DNA of 64,000 bases from Rhodoferax potami (GCF_032193805.1 NZ_JAVBIK010000001.1:3059001-3123000); one strand, 5' to 3'; shown: positions 17,532-27,606, counted from the stretch's first letter. Program-made: numbers and translations. Notes: generated by a model from the sequence alone, not told the origin.

Positions 17532-20117
17532 TTAGCTCAGCTGCGCCAGTGCTTTCTGTGCTTTGGCCCGCATATCTCCGGTCGCTTCCGCCACCACTTC
17601 TTCGATCAAGGCGCGTGCACCGTCTTCATCTCCGATAGAGATGAACTCTTCCGCCAGCGCAAGCTTGGTGCCCAGAGGATCGTCGCTCAGGTTGTCAGGA
17701 GCCGAGGTGGGGGCTTCTGCAGGTGTGCCCAAATCCATGGACAGAGACTCGAGGTCAAACTCCATCAAGCCACCATGTGCGGTCGTTTCAGCAGCAGGCT
17801 CCTCCACAGGTGCAGGGCTGGTCGCCTCAAAGCGCATCGGCGTGGAGTTGCCCGTGTCCAACGGGACTTCCAGATCGTCGAGCGAGAGCGAAATTTCCGG
17901 CATTTGGCTGACAGGCTCAAAACTCGGTGGCACCGTGGCTGGCATGTCGTCCGAAAGATCAAAATCCATGTCCAGTGAGTTACTGGCAGTCGACTTGGGT
18001 TCGGGCTGGCTCGCAATGGCCGTGCCGGTCACGTCGCTAATCGCGCTTGCTGCCGGCTCGTCGTCCAACGAAAAGTCGAGGTCCAGGTCCAAGTCGAGGT
18101 CCACGCCGCCTGCTGTCGTGTCGAGTTCTGCGTGTGCAGACTGTGGCACTGTGTTGTCGCCAAACGTCGAAGCCACGGCAGCGGCTGCAACCGCGCCGGC
18201 AACCGGCATAGCGGGGATTCCACCCGGCTGGTAGAGCGGATTGCTAGGGTCAATGCTGAGGCCCATTTCGCAAATGCGCGCCCAGTCGTTGCTTTCAGAG
18301 CCGGTGAGTTTGAAGGCTTGGGTCGCAGTGCTTTCAAAGCTGCGCGTATCGCGGCGTTTAGCAAAAATTTCCAAGAGCTTGGTGTGGATGGCCAGTCGAC
18401 CGGGGTTGGAGCGTACGGCTTCCTTCAAGATCTCTTCAGCTTGCAGATCGCGACCATAGGCCAGATAAACGTCTGCCTCGGCTACAGGATCCACGTCATC
18501 GGCTGCATCCAGTTGGCTGGCGGAGTACACCATCGAAGACGCGCTGGCCGAGCCGTTTTGGTTGGTATCCACACGTTGACCGCCGCTTGCACCAAAAAAG
18601 GAATCCGGTTGCAGGCGGCTTTCCAGGAACGAGCTATCAATTTGAGCCGCATTCCTTTTGCGCTGACGCAAGCGGTACAAGCCAAAGCCACCCAGCAACG
18701 CAAGCAGGCCTGCTGCTCCGACGGGAACGGCAGGGTCCTCCATCAGGGTGTCCAGCAGCGTTGGCTCGTCGACGGTTGGAATTGGCGCAGGGGCCGCCAT
18801 TTTTGGCGGTGCAGCAACAGTTGCTTCAGACGCGACAGGTGCCGGAACAGAGGCGGCCGCCACTGGAGCAGAAGCTGCTGGGGTGGGGGCTGCACTTGCC
18901 GCTGGTTCTGGCGGAGTGACCGCGGCCACTGGCACGGCTGGTGCAATGGCAGCAGTCGGGGTGCTGGCCGCAACAGCTGGCGCTGCAGCGGGAGGTGGTG
19001 TTGCTTTGTCTTTCAGCTGGTTGAGCTGGCTGATGGTTTTATTCAGTTCGGCTGCGCGCGCTGCGGCATCTTTTGCCTCGCGCTCCAAGGCAATCTTGGC
19101 TTCATCCGGTTTGGTGTTGATGGCGCCTTTTGACAGTGTCAGCTTGTCTGGTGCAGCTGCTGCCGGCTTCTTTTCATCCACCGTGGTGTCGATGCTGCCG
19201 CTGGCTTTGCGGTCGGCAGCGCTGACATTGGCTTGCGGAACGCTACCTGCCAAATTACGCCGGAAATCGTTGAAATCCTTGCTTTGAGCCAACACCGTTT
19301 TGCTAGCCTCCGCCCTAGAGATGCTGGTGGCCTCTTGCGCTCCGGGTAGTGCCATGACCGCACCGGCCCGCACACGGTTCAGGTTCCCGTTTACAAAGGC
19401 ATCCGGGTTCGAGCGCAGCAGGGCTACCAGCATCTGGTCCAGCGAGACGCCTGCAGGCTTGTTGGCGATGGCAATCTTGCTGGCGGTGTCGCCAGACTTC
19501 ACGGTTATGCGACCATTCTCAGCATCAGGGGCTTTGGCTGCTGGAGGCGTTGCCGCAACTGGCGGCAGTGCCCGGGGAGCAGGCGCCGGGCGCACTGGCG
19601 CCTCATTGCTTGGTCTGGGGGCTGGCTGTGGGGTGGTTGCAGGCACCGAGGGGGCTGGTGCTATTTGCGCCAGTGTTGGTGCAGGAGCCGTCTTCTTGAG
19701 GCTTGGTGGGTCCAAGAGCAAGGTGTAGTCGCGCACAATGCGACCGGACGACCAAGTGGCCTCCAGAATCAGGTCGACAAAGGGGTCATTGACTGCACGG
19801 TCGCTGGTAAGTCGCAAGTAGGCTTTACCGTCTGCCCGGCGCGCCAATCTGGCTTGTAAGCTGGTAAGGGCTGGGCTGTACTCCAGCCCGGCAGCGGTGA
19901 ACGCCTCTGGCTGGGCCACTGCCGCTCTCAATGAGGAGGCCTCTTCGGCGGTGATTTCCGGGATTTCCACTTCGGCGCGCAGGGGCTCACCGAGTGCGGA
20001 CTGCACAGTCAAGCGCCCGAGTGAAAGCGCATACGCACCGGATCCCGACAAGCTGAGCAGCGCGAAAGATGCAGCTGCGACAGCCGTCCTCTGCCAACGA
20101 TGTGACTTAACGATCAA
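17532..20117 (-). CDS. fimV: FimV-like pilus assembly / polar hub protein
   Basis: Large inner-membrane protein (861 residues) that anchors to peptidoglycan and organises type IV pili and cell poles. In order: signal peptide (about 1-30), conserved FimV N-terminal domain (LSLGRLTVQSALGEPLRAEV), LysM domain (about 200-255, ITVKSGDTASKIAIANKPAG), coiled coil (about 335-370), Pro/Ala-rich linker, one membrane helix (about 460-480, ending YRLRQRKR), acidic region with repeated D-L/D-F segments, and the C-terminal FimV TPR-like domain (LALAEEFISIGDEDGARALI). Its 200-base upstream gap should hold the promoter. Confidence 0.93.
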   Translation of the reverse strand: MIVKSHRWQRTAVAAASFALLSLSGSGAYALSLGRLTVQSALGEPLRAEVEIPEITAEEASSLRAAVAQPEAFTAAGLEYSPALTSLQARLARRADGKAYLRLTSDRAVNDPFVDLILEATWSSGRIVRDYTLLLDPPSLKKTAPAPTLAQIAPAPSVPATTPQPAPRPSNEAPVRPAPAPRALPPVAATPPAAKAPDAENGRITVKSGDTASKIAIANKPAGVSLDQMLVALLRSNPDAFVNGNLNRVRAGAVMALPGAQEATSISRAEASKTVLAQSKDFNDFRRNLAGSVPQANVSAADRKASGSIDTTVDEKKPAAAAPDKLTLSKGAINTKPDEAKIALEREAKDAAARAAELNKTISQLNQLKDKATPPPAAAPAVAASTPTAAIAPAVPVAAVTPPEPAASAAPTPAASAPVAAASVPAPVASEATVAAPPKMAAPAPIPTVDEPTLLDTLMEDPAVPVGAAGLLALLGGFGLYRLRQRKRNAAQIDSSFLESRLQPDSFFGASGGQRVDTNQNGSASASSMVYSASQLDAADDVDPVAEADVYLAYGRDLQAEEILKEAVRSNPGRLAIHTKLLEIFAKRRDTRSFESTATQAFKLTGSESNDWARICEMGLSIDPSNPLYQPGGIPAMPVAGAVAAAAVASTFGDNTVPQSAHAELDTTAGGVDLDLDLDLDFSLDDEPAASAISDVTGTAIASQPEPKSTASNSLDMDFDLSDDMPATVPPSFEPVSQMPEISLSLDDLEVPLDTGNSTPMRFEATSPAPVEEPAAETTAHGGLMEFDLESLSMDLGTPAEAPTSAPDNLSDDPLGTKLALAEEFISIGDEDGARALIEEVVAEATGDMRAKAQKALAQLS

Positions 20118-20321
20118 TTTAAAGGCCTCCGGTGCTCAGGGGGAGCTGCAATGTACTTCTCATTTCCCAGGCCAACGCCTGAGCTAGAAAACAAAAAAGT
20201 ACCTTAACATCAATATCTTAGGCAGACAAGCTAAGGAAGCGCTTAACTTCCAAAGCCCGTCTAGAGGCCCTATTGTCGCTGTGACGCTTGTTGCCTTACG
20301 ACAACGAAGCGTAACTCTCTG

Positions 20322-21452
20322 TTACGCGTCGAGCAGGATGCGCAGCATGCGGCGAAGTGGCTCGGCCGCGCCCCACAACAGCTGATCACCGATGGTAAAG
20401 GCGCCCACGTACTCAGGCCCCATCGCCAGCTTGCGGATACGGCCCACAGGAATCGTCATAGTACCGGTCACTGCCACGGGTGTCAGATCCTGGATGGTGG
20501 CTTCCCGGGTGTTGGGCACCACTTTTACCCACTGGTTGTCTGCCGCGATCATGGCTTCGATGTCTGCCACGGGCACGTCTTTCTTCAGCTTGAAGGTGAG
20601 AGCTTGGCTGTGGCAGCGCATCGCGCCCACGCGCACGCAGAAACCATCCACGGGAATCGCGGAGCTGCCGAAGCCTTCGCCCATGCCCAAAATCTTGTTG
20701 GTTTCGGCCATGCCTTTCCACTCTTCCTTAGACATACCGTTGCCCAGGTCTTTGTCGATCCAAGGAATCAGGGAGCCGCCCAGTGGAACGCCGAAGTTGG
20801 CGGTCTCCGCGCCGGTCAGTGCGCGTTGCTTGGCGATGACTTTGCGGTCAATTTCCAGAATCGCGCTCTTGGGGTCGTCGAGCAAAGCTTTGACTTCCGC
20901 GTTCAGCGTGCCATATTGGGTCAGCAGCTCGCGCATGTGCTGGGCACCGCCGCCAGACGCAGCTTGGTAGGTCTGGGTGCTCATCCATTCGACCAAGCCA
21001 GCCTTGTACAGTGCGCCCACGCCCATCAGCATGCAGCTTACGGTGCAATTGCCGCCCACCCAGTTCTTGCCGCCTTTGGCCAGCGCGTCCTTGATGACAG
21101 GCATGTTGACCGGGTCGAGAATGATGACCGCGTCTTTTTCCATGCGCAGTGTGGAGGCTGCGTCAATCCAGTGGCCGTTCCAGCCCGCAGCGCGCAGCTT
21201 GGGAAACACTTCCGTGGTGTAGTCGCCACCTTGTGCGGAAATGATGATTTCGCAACGCTTCAGGGCGTCGATGTTGAAAGCGTCTTGCAGCGTGGTTTCG
21301 TTTTTGGCCCAAGCCGGTGCTTTGCCACCCGAGTTTGATGTGGAGAAGAACAGAGGTTCGATCAAGTCGAAATCCTTTTCCTGCTCCATGCGATCCATCA
21401 ACACTGAGCCGACCATGCCGCGCCAGCCGACCAAACCTACCAACTTGCTCAT
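20322..21452 (-). CDS. asd: Aspartate-semialdehyde dehydrogenase
   Basis: NADPH-dependent reduction of aspartyl phosphate to the semialdehyde, the branch point to lysine, diaminopimelate, threonine, methionine and isoleucine. 376 residues, the long proteobacterial form. The N-terminal [18 protein letters not shown] binds NADP; the active-site Cys is in [13 protein letters not shown]; the substrate Arg/His segment is [21 protein letters not shown] candidate leader peptide and hairpin lie directly upstream (21502-21649). It has a ribosome-binding site GAAAGG. Confidence 0.97.
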   Translation of the reverse strand: MSKLVGLVGWRGMVGSVLMDRMEQEKDFDLIEPLFFSTSNSGGKAPAWAKNETTLQDAFNIDALKRCEIIISAQGGDYTTEVFPKLRAAGWNGHWIDAASTLRMEKDAVIILDPVNMPVIKDALAKGGKNWVGGNCTVSCMLMGVGALYKAGLVEWMSTQTYQAASGGGAQHMRELLTQYGTLNAEVKALLDDPKSAILEIDRKVIAKQRALTGAETANFGVPLGGSLIPWIDKDLGNGMSKEEWKGMAETNKILGMGEGFGSSAIPVDGFCVRVGAMRCHSQALTFKLKKDVPVADIEAMIAADNQWVKVVPNTREATIQDLTPVAVTGTMTIPVGRIRKLAMGPEYVGAFTIGDQLLWGAAEPLRRMLRILLDA

Positions 21453-21501
21453 ATCAACGCCCTTTCAATGTAAACAAACGATGCCCGACCTGGGCTGTTT
21501 G

Positions 21502-21544
21502 CTCCGGCTCGTCTGGCCGGGGGGCGCACGACGATACCGGAGCT
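21502..21544 (-). promoter_or_regulatory. asd: Strong hairpin between leader ORF and asd
   Basis: On the minus strand GCTCCGG-TA-TCGTC pairs with GACGA-GCCGGAGC (12 base pairs with a small bulge). The 5' arm starts four bases after the leader ORF's stop codon. No U tract follows directly; GTTTGTTTA comes about 25 bases later, after a small GCCC/GGGC stem. A simple intrinsic terminator is therefore not evident. Confidence 0.6.
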
Positions 21545-21547
21545 GGA

Positions 21548-21649
21548 TCAGCCCTTAATGGTCGTGGTTTTGGAAATGATTGCGCGCGCGGCTATGTCTG
21601 CCATGGAGGCAGTCAACAAGCTCAAAGAGAAGAGGCGGGCGGCAAACAT
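21548..21649 (-). CDS. Candidate leader peptide of asd (33 residues)
   Basis: ATG at 21649 opens a 33-codon ORF that ends 95 bases before asd. The last ten residues are IISKTTTIKG, so eight of the last ten are Ile, Lys or Thr, which are all end products of the pathway asd feeds. A -10-like TACAAT (21661-21656) lies six bases before ATG, the spacing expected for a leaderless start. The stop codon is followed four bases later by a strong hairpin. This is the layout of an attenuation leader such as thrL. No homologue was checked, and the N-terminal half looks like an unremarkable hydrophobic sequence. Confidence 0.5.
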   Translation of the reverse strand: MFAARLFSLSLLTASMADIAARAIISKTTTIKG

Positions 21650-21712
21650 GGATTTATTGTAGCGCAAAACAAGAATTTTTTGCTCCGCGCGGACTGAAAT
21701 GATTTTGAAGTG

Positions 21713-21740
21713 CGAGGCGATATTGCGTGATATCGCCCCG
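21713..21740 (-). terminator. Hairpin after leuB, terminator-like without U tract
   Basis: GGCGATAT-CACGCA-ATATCGCC is a perfect 8-bp inverted repeat extended by GCG/CGC across one mismatch. It lies 11 to 38 bases past the leuB stop. The bases after it are not T-rich, so it may protect the leuB mRNA 3' end or act with Rho rather than as an intrinsic terminator. Confidence 0.55.
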
Positions 21741-21750
21741 CATTCCGGTC

Positions 21751-22821
21751 TTATGCCAGAGCCTTCAGCACGGCATCGCCCATCTCTTTGGTGCTGACCC
21801 GTTGTGTGCCTTCGCTGTAGATGTCAGCCGTGCGATAGCCTTGCGCCAGCACCTTTTGTACAGCCGCTTCAATGCGCTGTGCGGCAGCTTCTTGGTTCAG
21901 GCTGAAGCGCAGCATCATGGCAGCACTCAGGATCGTGGCCAGCGGGTTGGCAATGCCTTTGCCGGCGATGTCCGGTGCGCTGCCATGGCTGGGCTCGTAC
22001 AGACCCTGGTTGCTGCTGTTCAAGCTGGCAGAAGGCAGCATGCCGATAGAGCCTGTCAGCATGGAGGCTTCGTCGGACAAGATGTCGCCAAACATGTTGC
22101 CGGTGACCAGCACGTCAAACTTCTTGGGCGCTTTGACCAGTTGCATGGCGGCGTTGTCCACCAGCATGTGGTCGAGTTCTACGTCGGGGTACTGCTGGCC
22201 CACTTCAACCATCACGTCTTTCCACAGCTGCGAGGTTTCCAGCACGTTGTTTTTGTCGACACTGGTGACGCGCTTGTTGCGCTTTTGGGCGGCCTGGAAC
22301 GCGACGTGCGCAATGCGCTCAATCTCGGGGCGGCTGTAGCGCATGGTATCGAACGCTTCTTCGGCTCCGGGGAAGTGACCATCGGTGGCGATGCGGCGTC
22401 CGCGGGGCTGGCCGAAGTAAATGTCGCCAGTCAGTTCGCGGATGATGAGGATGTCCAGGCCGGCAATCAGCTCGGGCTTGAGGCTGGAGGCGCCCACCAG
22501 CTGCTCGTAGCAAATGGCAGGGCGGAAGTTGGCAAACAGGCCGAGGTTTTTGCGCAAGCCCAGAATGGCCTGCTCGGGGCGGAACTGGCGCTCCAGTTTG
22601 TCGTACTTCCAGTCGCCTACGGCGCCGAACAACACCGCGTCGGCTTCCTTGGCCAGCTTCAGGGTAGCTTCGGGCAGGGGGTGGCCGTGGGCATCGTAGG
22701 CGACGCCACCCACCAAGGCGGTTTCCATTTCCAAGGGGAGTGCCAAAGCGTTCAATACCTTGACGGCTTCTGCCACAATTTCGGTGCCAATGCCGTCACC
22801 CGGCAACACTGCAATTTTCAT
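21751..22821 (-). CDS. leuB: 3-isopropylmalate dehydrogenase
   Basis: Oxidative decarboxylation of 3-isopropylmalate to 2-oxoisocaproate in leucine synthesis. 356 residues, with the [17 protein letters not shown]-terminus, the decarboxylase signature [20 protein letters not shown], and the substrate-binding [22 protein letters not shown] region. Its ribosome-binding site (AAAGGA) lies just beyond a copy of dispersed repeat A that fills the leuD-leuB gap. Confidence 0.97.
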   Translation of the reverse strand: MKIAVLPGDGIGTEIVAEAVKVLNALALPLEMETALVGGVAYDAHGHPLPEATLKLAKEADAVLFGAVGDWKYDKLERQFRPEQAILGLRKNLGLFANFRPAICYEQLVGASSLKPELIAGLDILIIRELTGDIYFGQPRGRRIATDGHFPGAEEAFDTMRYSRPEIERIAHVAFQAAQKRNKRVTSVDKNNVLETSQLWKDVMVEVGQQYPDVELDHMLVDNAAMQLVKAPKKFDVLVTGNMFGDILSDEASMLTGSIGMLPSASLNSSNQGLYEPSHGSAPDIAGKGIANPLATILSAAMMLRFSLNQEAAAQRIEAAVQKVLAQGYRTADIYSEGTQRVSTKEMGDAVLKALA

Positions 22822-22834
22822 GATGTCCTTTGAA

Positions 22835-22889
22835 TACTATGAATTTGATAGCTGCTCACGCAGACATCGTGTGGGCTAGCCACGGTTTT
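22835..22889 (+). repeat. Dispersed repeat A, copy 4 (leuD end / leuB leader)
   Basis: Reads TACTATGAATTTGATAGCTG, CTCACGCAGACATCG, TGTGGGCTAGCCACGG, a near full-length copy. It fills the leuD-leuB gap and runs into the last codons of leuD, so the LeuD C-terminus (PWLAHTMSA) is written in repeat DNA. Confidence 0.75.
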
Positions 22890-23506
22890 GTTGCCAAACG
22901 CTGGGCTTCGAAGGCCTTTATTTTGTCGGCATGGCGCAGGGTCAGGCCAATGTCGTCAAAGCCGTTGAGCAAGCAGTACTTGCGGAAGGCTTGCACCTCA
23001 AACGGGATTTCTTCGCCCTGCGGCTTCACGATGACCTGGCGTTCAAGATCAATCGTGAGCTGGTAGCCGGGGAAGGCCAATGCTTCGTTGAACAGCTGGT
23101 CCACCTGCGCCTCGCTCAGCTGGATTGGCAGCAGACCGTTTTTGAAGCAGTTGTTGAAGAAGATGTCTGCGTAACTGGGCGCGATGATGGCGCGAAAGCC
23201 ATATTGGTCAATCGCCCAGGGTGCGTGCTCACGGCTGGAGCCGCAACCAAAGTTCTTGCGGGCCAGCAGGACCGAGGCGCCCGCATAGCGAGGCTGGTTC
23301 AACACAAAGTCCGGGTTGGGCTTGCGGCTGGCGGGGTCCTGGCCGGGGTAGCCCGCGTCCAGGTAGCGCCATTCGTCAAACAGGTTTTGGCCGAAGCCGG
23401 TTTTGCGGATGGATTTGAGGAATTGCTTGGGGATGATCGCGTCGGTGTCCACGTTTTCGCGGTCCATGGGCGCAACCAGCCCTTGGTAAACGGTAAATTT
23501 TTTCAT
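22856..23506 (-). CDS. leuD: 3-isopropylmalate dehydratase small subunit
   Basis: Small subunit of the LeuCD isomerase that turns 2-isopropylmalate into 3-isopropylmalate. 216 residues with the conserved [13 protein letters not shown] and [20 protein letters not shown]. It overlaps the entericidin-like gene by ATGA at 23503-23506, and its 3' end lies in a dispersed repeat. Confidence 0.97.
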   Translation of the reverse strand: MKKFTVYQGLVAPMDRENVDTDAIIPKQFLKSIRKTGFGQNLFDEWRYLDAGYPGQDPASRKPNPDFVLNQPRYAGASVLLARKNFGCGSSREHAPWAIDQYGFRAIIAPSYADIFFNNCFKNGLLPIQLSEAQVDQLFNEALAFPGYQLTIDLERQVIVKPQGEEIPFEVQAFRKYCLLNGFDDIGLTLRHADKIKAFEAQRLATKPWLAHTMSA

Positions 23507-23631
23507 TTCTTGGCAGCGCCTTCAATTTTTTCGCCTGCTTTTTGCAGGTCCTGACCCATGCCTTTGACCGTGTTGCAGGCAGACAGCAACAGCAGGGTCG
23601 CGGCGCATACGGCGATAAGTGCGGTTTTCAT
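23503..23631 (-). CDS. Entericidin EcnA/B-like small lipoprotein
   Basis: Short gene of 42 codons wedged between leuC and leuD. The product starts [19 protein letters not shown], a lipoprotein signal with lipobox LSAC, and continues [20 protein letters not shown], the typical entericidin pattern (NTxxGxGxDxxxxGxxIExA). Entericidins are small membrane lipoproteins linked to stationary-phase lysis in E. coli. The start is ATG 23631, 19 bases after leuC, and the stop overlaps the leuD start, so it is part of the leu operon. Why it lies there is unknown. Confidence 0.88.
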   Translation of the reverse strand: MKTALIAVCAATLLLLSACNTVKGMGQDLQKAGEKIEGAAKK

Positions 23632-23650
23632 ATTCAGTCCTTTCAATGGG

Positions 23651-25099
23651 TCAGGCGAACTTGCGGATGTCGACAAAGTGGCCGTGGATGGCTGCAGCAG
23701 CTGCCATGGCAGGACTCACCAGGTGGGTGCGGCCACCGGCACCTTGACGGCCTTCAAAGTTGCGGTTGCTGGTGGAGGCGCAACGCTCACCGGGCTCGAG
23801 GCGGTCGGCGTTCATTGCCAGGCACATCGAGCAGCCAGGCTCGCGCCACTCAAAGCCGGCAGCCTTGAAGATTTCGTGCAGGCCTTCGCGCTCGGCCTGC
23901 TCTTTCACCAAGCCGGAACCGGGCACGACCATGGCCAGCTTGATGTTCTTGGCGACTTTTTGGCCCAGTTTTTTCACTACGGCCGCGGCTTCACGCATGT
24001 CTTCGATACGGCTGTTGGTGCAAGAGCCGATAAACACTTTGTCCACGAACAAATCGTTCAGGGCCTTGCCGGGCTCCAAGCCCATGTAGGTGAGTGCCCG
24101 CTCAATGGCGCCACGCTTGTTGGCGTCTTTTTCCTTGTCGGGGTCCGGCACGATGGCGTCTACGCCCAGCACCATTTCGGGCGAGGTACCCCAGGTAACT
24201 TGCGGCACGATTTGGGTGGCGTCCAGCTCGACCACAGTGTCGAAATGGGCGCCGGCGTCGGAGTGCAGGGTCTTCCAGAAGGCGACTGCCTGGTCCCATT
24301 CCACCGCCGCGGCCTCTGGGGAGGCTGCGTTGGCGCCGGGCGCCAAGGGGCGGCCCTTGACGTAGTCGATGGTTTTTTCATCGACGGCCACCAGACCGGC
24401 GCGGGCGCCGGCTTCAATGGCCATGTTGCACACGGTCATGCGGCCTTCCATGCTCAGCGCACGGATGGCGGAACCGCCAAATTCGATGGTGTAGCCGGTA
24501 CCGCCTGCGGTGCCGATTTTGCCGATGATGGCCAGCACGATGTCTTTGCCGGTGATGCCGGGGGCGACTGTGCCCTCGACCTTGACCAGCATGTTTTTGG
24601 CCTTTTTGGCCAGCAAGGTTTGCGTAGCCATGACGTGCTCGACCTCGCTAGTACCGATGCCGTGCGCCAGTGCGCCAAATGCGCCGTGGGTAGAGGTGTG
24701 GCTGTCACCACAGACCACCGTCATTCCCGGCAGGGTGGCGCCGTTCTCAGGCCCCATGACATGTACGATGCCTTGGCGCTTGGACAGAAAGGGGAAGAAG
24801 GCCGCAGCACCGAATTCCTTGATGTTGCTGTCTAGCGTAGTGACCTGTTCTTTGCTGGTCGGGTCGGTGATGCCGTCGTAGCCCAGTTCCCAACCGGTGG
24901 TCGGGGTGTTGTGGTCGGCGGTGGCCACGATGGAGCTGATGCGCCATACCTTGCGACCTGCTTCACGCAGCCCTTCAAACGCCTGGGGGCTGGTCACTTC
25001 ATGGACCAGATGGCGGTCGATGTAGAGGATGGAGGTGCCATCGTCTTCGGTGTGGACGACGTGGTCGTCCCAGAGTTTGTCGTAGAGCGTGCGTGCCAT
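23651..25099 (-). CDS. leuC: 3-isopropylmalate dehydratase large subunit
   Basis: Large, [4Fe-4S]-containing subunit of isopropylmalate isomerase, 482 residues. Cluster cysteines are visible in [17 protein letters not shown] and [29 protein letters not shown] is the aconitase-family signature. It starts 13 bases after a LysR-type regulator gene on the same strand, and is followed by the entericidin-like gene, leuD and leuB. Confidence 0.97.
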   Translation of the reverse strand: MARTLYDKLWDDHVVHTEDDGTSILYIDRHLVHEVTSPQAFEGLREAGRKVWRISSIVATADHNTPTTGWELGYDGITDPTSKEQVTTLDSNIKEFGAAAFFPFLSKRQGIVHVMGPENGATLPGMTVVCGDSHTSTHGAFGALAHGIGTSEVEHVMATQTLLAKKAKNMLVKVEGTVAPGITGKDIVLAIIGKIGTAGGTGYTIEFGGSAIRALSMEGRMTVCNMAIEAGARAGLVAVDEKTIDYVKGRPLAPGANAASPEAAAVEWDQAVAFWKTLHSDAGAHFDTVVELDATQIVPQVTWGTSPEMVLGVDAIVPDPDKEKDANKRGAIERALTYMGLEPGKALNDLFVDKVFIGSCTNSRIEDMREAAAVVKKLGQKVAKNIKLAMVVPGSGLVKEQAEREGLHEIFKAAGFEWREPGCSMCLAMNADRLEPGERCASTSNRNFEGRQGAGGRTHLVSPAMAAAAAIHGHFVDIRKFA

Positions 25100-25112
25100 G
25101 AGGTTGCTTCCT

Positions 25113-26063
25113 TTAGAGGTTTGATTTTAGGTGGTCGACCAGCAACCGCGCGCTGCGCGGCAGGGTCGAGAAGTCGCGGGCCACCAGCTCAATGTGTCGG
25201 TGCGCCCATGGGTCGGTAAGGGGGACCGCGGTCAACGTGCCGGTGCTGTGCATCAGCGCAAAAGCCCGTTGGGGCATGACCCCCACGCCCAAGCCGTTGT
25301 GGATCATGCGGCACATGGCGTCCAGGCCGGTGACCTGAATGCGCAGCTTGATGTTTTGACCCAGCGCCGCCGCTGCTTGCCGCATCGCCGTATAAATAGA
25401 GCTGTTGGAGTGCAGACCCACGTGGTCCAGCGCCAGTGTGTCGGCGAATGCCACTGACGATTCACGCGCCAGCGCGTGGGTGCTGGGCACGATCAGGACC
25501 AATTGGTCCTGGCGGTAGGGCAGCGTCTGCAATTCACCCGCGCCATCTGCAGTGTTGCACACGCCGAAATCGGCGGCGCCCTCCTGCACGGCGCGGATGA
25601 CTTCGCTGCTCAGGTGTTCTTCAAGGTCAATGCGGATGCCTTGGTGTGCGCGGATAAATGCGCCCAGGTCTTCCGGAAGAAACTGCACGGTAGCCGAGAT
25701 GCTGGCATGTACCCGCACTTGGCCGCGTGCTCCATCGGCGTATTCATGCAGCTCCGTGTGCATGCGATCCAAGGTGAACAACACGCTGCGGGCATGGTGC
25801 AGCAAGCTTTGTCCGGCAGGGGTCGGGTGCACGCCGCGGGAGTGGCGTTGCAGTAGCGGACTGCCCAGGGTTGCCTCCAGATCGCTCAAGCGCTTGCTCA
25901 GGGCCGAAGCTGCTATGAACTCCCGCTCCGCCGCCTTGCCAATACTTCCGCACTCGCACACGGCCACGAACATCTGTAGCGATGCGAGGTCTATGCGGCG
26001 GGAAAAGTGGCGGTCCTGAAGGAGCATGGTGTTGAGGCATCGCGTTAATCGATGTCTGTTCAT
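25113..26063 (-). CDS. LysR-type transcriptional regulator
   Basis: LysR-family regulator with an N-terminal winged helix ([35 protein letters not shown]) and a type 2 periplasmic-binding-like effector domain. I use ATG 26063 (316 residues); ATG 26027 would also keep the full HTH, and neither has a convincing ribosome-binding site. It lies 13 bases upstream of leuC on the same strand and so is likely co-transcribed, whereas LysR genes usually stand divergent from their targets. The effector is unknown; a leucine-pathway intermediate is a guess from position. Confidence 0.9.
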   Translation of the reverse strand: MNRHRLTRCLNTMLLQDRHFSRRIDLASLQMFVAVCECGSIGKAAEREFIAASALSKRLSDLEATLGSPLLQRHSRGVHPTPAGQSLLHHARSVLFTLDRMHTELHEYADGARGQVRVHASISATVQFLPEDLGAFIRAHQGIRIDLEEHLSSEVIRAVQEGAADFGVCNTADGAGELQTLPYRQDQLVLIVPSTHALARESSVAFADTLALDHVGLHSNSSIYTAMRQAAAALGQNIKLRIQVTGLDAMCRMIHNGLGVGVMPQRAFALMHSTGTLTAVPLTDPWAHRHIELVARDFSTLPRSARLLVDHLKSNL

Positions 26064-26157
26064 ATTTTCACACTGCTTTGAGTGTTTGTCATCGCAATTG
26101 ACGATGGCACGGGTCTTGGGAGGGCAAGTGGACAGGCTGCTGAGCATCACCCAGTTC

Positions 26158-26167
26158 GGGGGGGGGG
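26158..26167 (+). repeat. G homopolymer (10 bases)
   Basis: A run of ten G in the gap between the LysR gene and the gltA terminator. It is intergenic, so it would not switch a reading frame; it could vary in length or be a sequencing-sensitive site. Confidence 0.6.
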
Positions 26168-26172
26168 AATGG

Positions 26173-26229
26173 TTGCTATTATTTTTATAGCGTCATGCGC
26201 ACGCTCTGAGTGGGCTAGCACCCCAAAAG
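26173..26229 (+). repeat. Dispersed repeat A, copy 5 (LysR-gltA gap)
   Basis: Reads TTGCTATTATTTTTATAGCG, TCATGCGCACGCTCTGAG, TGGGCTAGCACCCCAAAA, a full-length intergenic copy directly before the gltA terminator. Confidence 0.75.
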
Positions 26230-26233
26230 CCAT

Positions 26234-26266
26234 AAAAAAACCCCGCGACCCTTTCGGGTGGCGGGG
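26234..26266 (-). terminator. Intrinsic terminator of sdh-gltA operon
   Basis: On the minus strand CCCCGCCACCC pairs with GGGTCGCGGGG around GAAA, and is followed by seven T. It lies about 20 bases past the gltA stop. Confidence 0.92.
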
Positions 26267-26285
26267 TTGATGCGCAGGCTAGGGC

Positions 26286-27596
26286 TTAGCGCTGGTCGAG
26301 GGGCTTAACGTCGCGCTTGACGGAACCGGTGAACAGCTGGCGTGGGCGGCCGATTTTGTACTCAGGGTCGCCGATCATCTCGTTCAACTGGGCAATCCAG
26401 CCGACGGTACGGGCCAAAGCGAAGATACCGGTGAACAGGTTCACAGGGATGCCGATGGCGCGCTGCACGATGCCGGAGTAGAAGTCCACGTTGGGGTAGA
26501 GCTTGCGCTGGACGAAGTAGTCGTCTTCCAGGGCGATCTTTTCCAACTGCTTGGCCAGCTTGAACAGCGGGTCGTTTTCCAGGCCCAGAGCTTCCAGCAC
26601 TTCATTGCAAGTCTCTTGCATGAGCTTGGCACGGGGGTCGTAGTTTTTGTAGACGCGGTGACCGAAGCCCATGAGCTTGACGCCGGAGTTCTTGTCTTTG
26701 ACCTGTTCCATGAATTGGCCGACCTTGGACACGCCGCCTTGGCGCTGGATGTCTTCCAGCATGTTCAGGCAGGCTTCGTTCGCACCGCCGTGGGCAGGGC
26801 CCCACAAGCAAGCCACACCGGCTGCAATCGCAGCAAACGGGTTGGTGCCAGAGGAACCGCACAGACGCACGGTGGAGGTGGACGCGTTTTGCTCGTGGTC
26901 TGCGTGCAGGATGAAGATGCGGTCCATCGCACGTTCGATCACGGAGTTGACCTTGTACTCTTCGCAAGGAGTGCCGAACATCATGCGCAGGAAATTACCG
27001 GAGTAGCTCAGGTCGTTCTGCGGGTACATGAAAGGCTGGCCCACGCCGTACTTGTAGGCCATGGCCACGAGCGTAGGCATCTTGGCGATCAAACGGATCG
27101 CTGCGATTTCGCGGTGCTCGGGGTTATTGATGTCGGTGCTGTCGTGGTAGAACGCAGACAGTGCGCCCACCAAGCCGGTCAATACGGCCATAGGGTGCGC
27201 GTCACGGCGGAAGCCACGCAAGAAGAACTGCATTTGCTCGTTGACCATGGTGTGGTTGGTCACGAGTTTGTGGAAATCCACGCGCTCGGTGGCGTTGGGC
27301 AGTTCACCCTTCAGCAACAAGTGGCAGGTGTCCAGGTAGTCGACGTTGGTGGCCAACTGCTCGATGGGGTAGCCGCGGTACAGCAATTCGCCCTTGTCGC
27401 CGTCGATATAGGTGATGCCGGACTGGCAAGAAGCGGTTGAGAGAAAACCGGGGTCATAAGTGAACATGCCGGTCTGGGCGTAAAGCTTGCGGATGTCGAT
27501 CACATCCGGTCCGATGTTGCCCTGGTACACGGGCATTTCCACGCTGGGGCTGCCGTTACTGAACGACAGGGTGGCTTTGTTATCAGCTAGTTTCAT
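26286..27596 (-). CDS. gltA: Citrate synthase (type II)
   Basis: Condenses oxaloacetate and acetyl-CoA, first step of the TCA cycle. 436 residues, the Gram-negative type II length, with the catalytic His in [17 protein letters not shown] and the second His in [16 protein letters not shown]. It is 10 bases after sdhE, so it ends the sdhCDAB-sdhE-gltA operon, and is followed by a strong terminator. Confidence 0.98.
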   Translation of the reverse strand: MKLADNKATLSFSNGSPSVEMPVYQGNIGPDVIDIRKLYAQTGMFTYDPGFLSTASCQSGITYIDGDKGELLYRGYPIEQLATNVDYLDTCHLLLKGELPNATERVDFHKLVTNHTMVNEQMQFFLRGFRRDAHPMAVLTGLVGALSAFYHDSTDINNPEHREIAAIRLIAKMPTLVAMAYKYGVGQPFMYPQNDLSYSGNFLRMMFGTPCEEYKVNSVIERAMDRIFILHADHEQNASTSTVRLCGSSGTNPFAAIAAGVACLWGPAHGGANEACLNMLEDIQRQGGVSKVGQFMEQVKDKNSGVKLMGFGHRVYKNYDPRAKLMQETCNEVLEALGLENDPLFKLAKQLEKIALEDDYFVQRKLYPNVDFYSGIVQRAIGIPVNLFTGIFALARTVGWIAQLNEMIGDPEYKIGRPRQLFTGSVKRDVKPLDQR

Positions 27597-27606
27597 CTTT
27601 CGCCTT

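Noticed and set aside
26158-26167. G10 run as a phase-variation switch
   Set aside because: It lies between a gene end and a terminator, not in a promoter or reading frame that I can identify.
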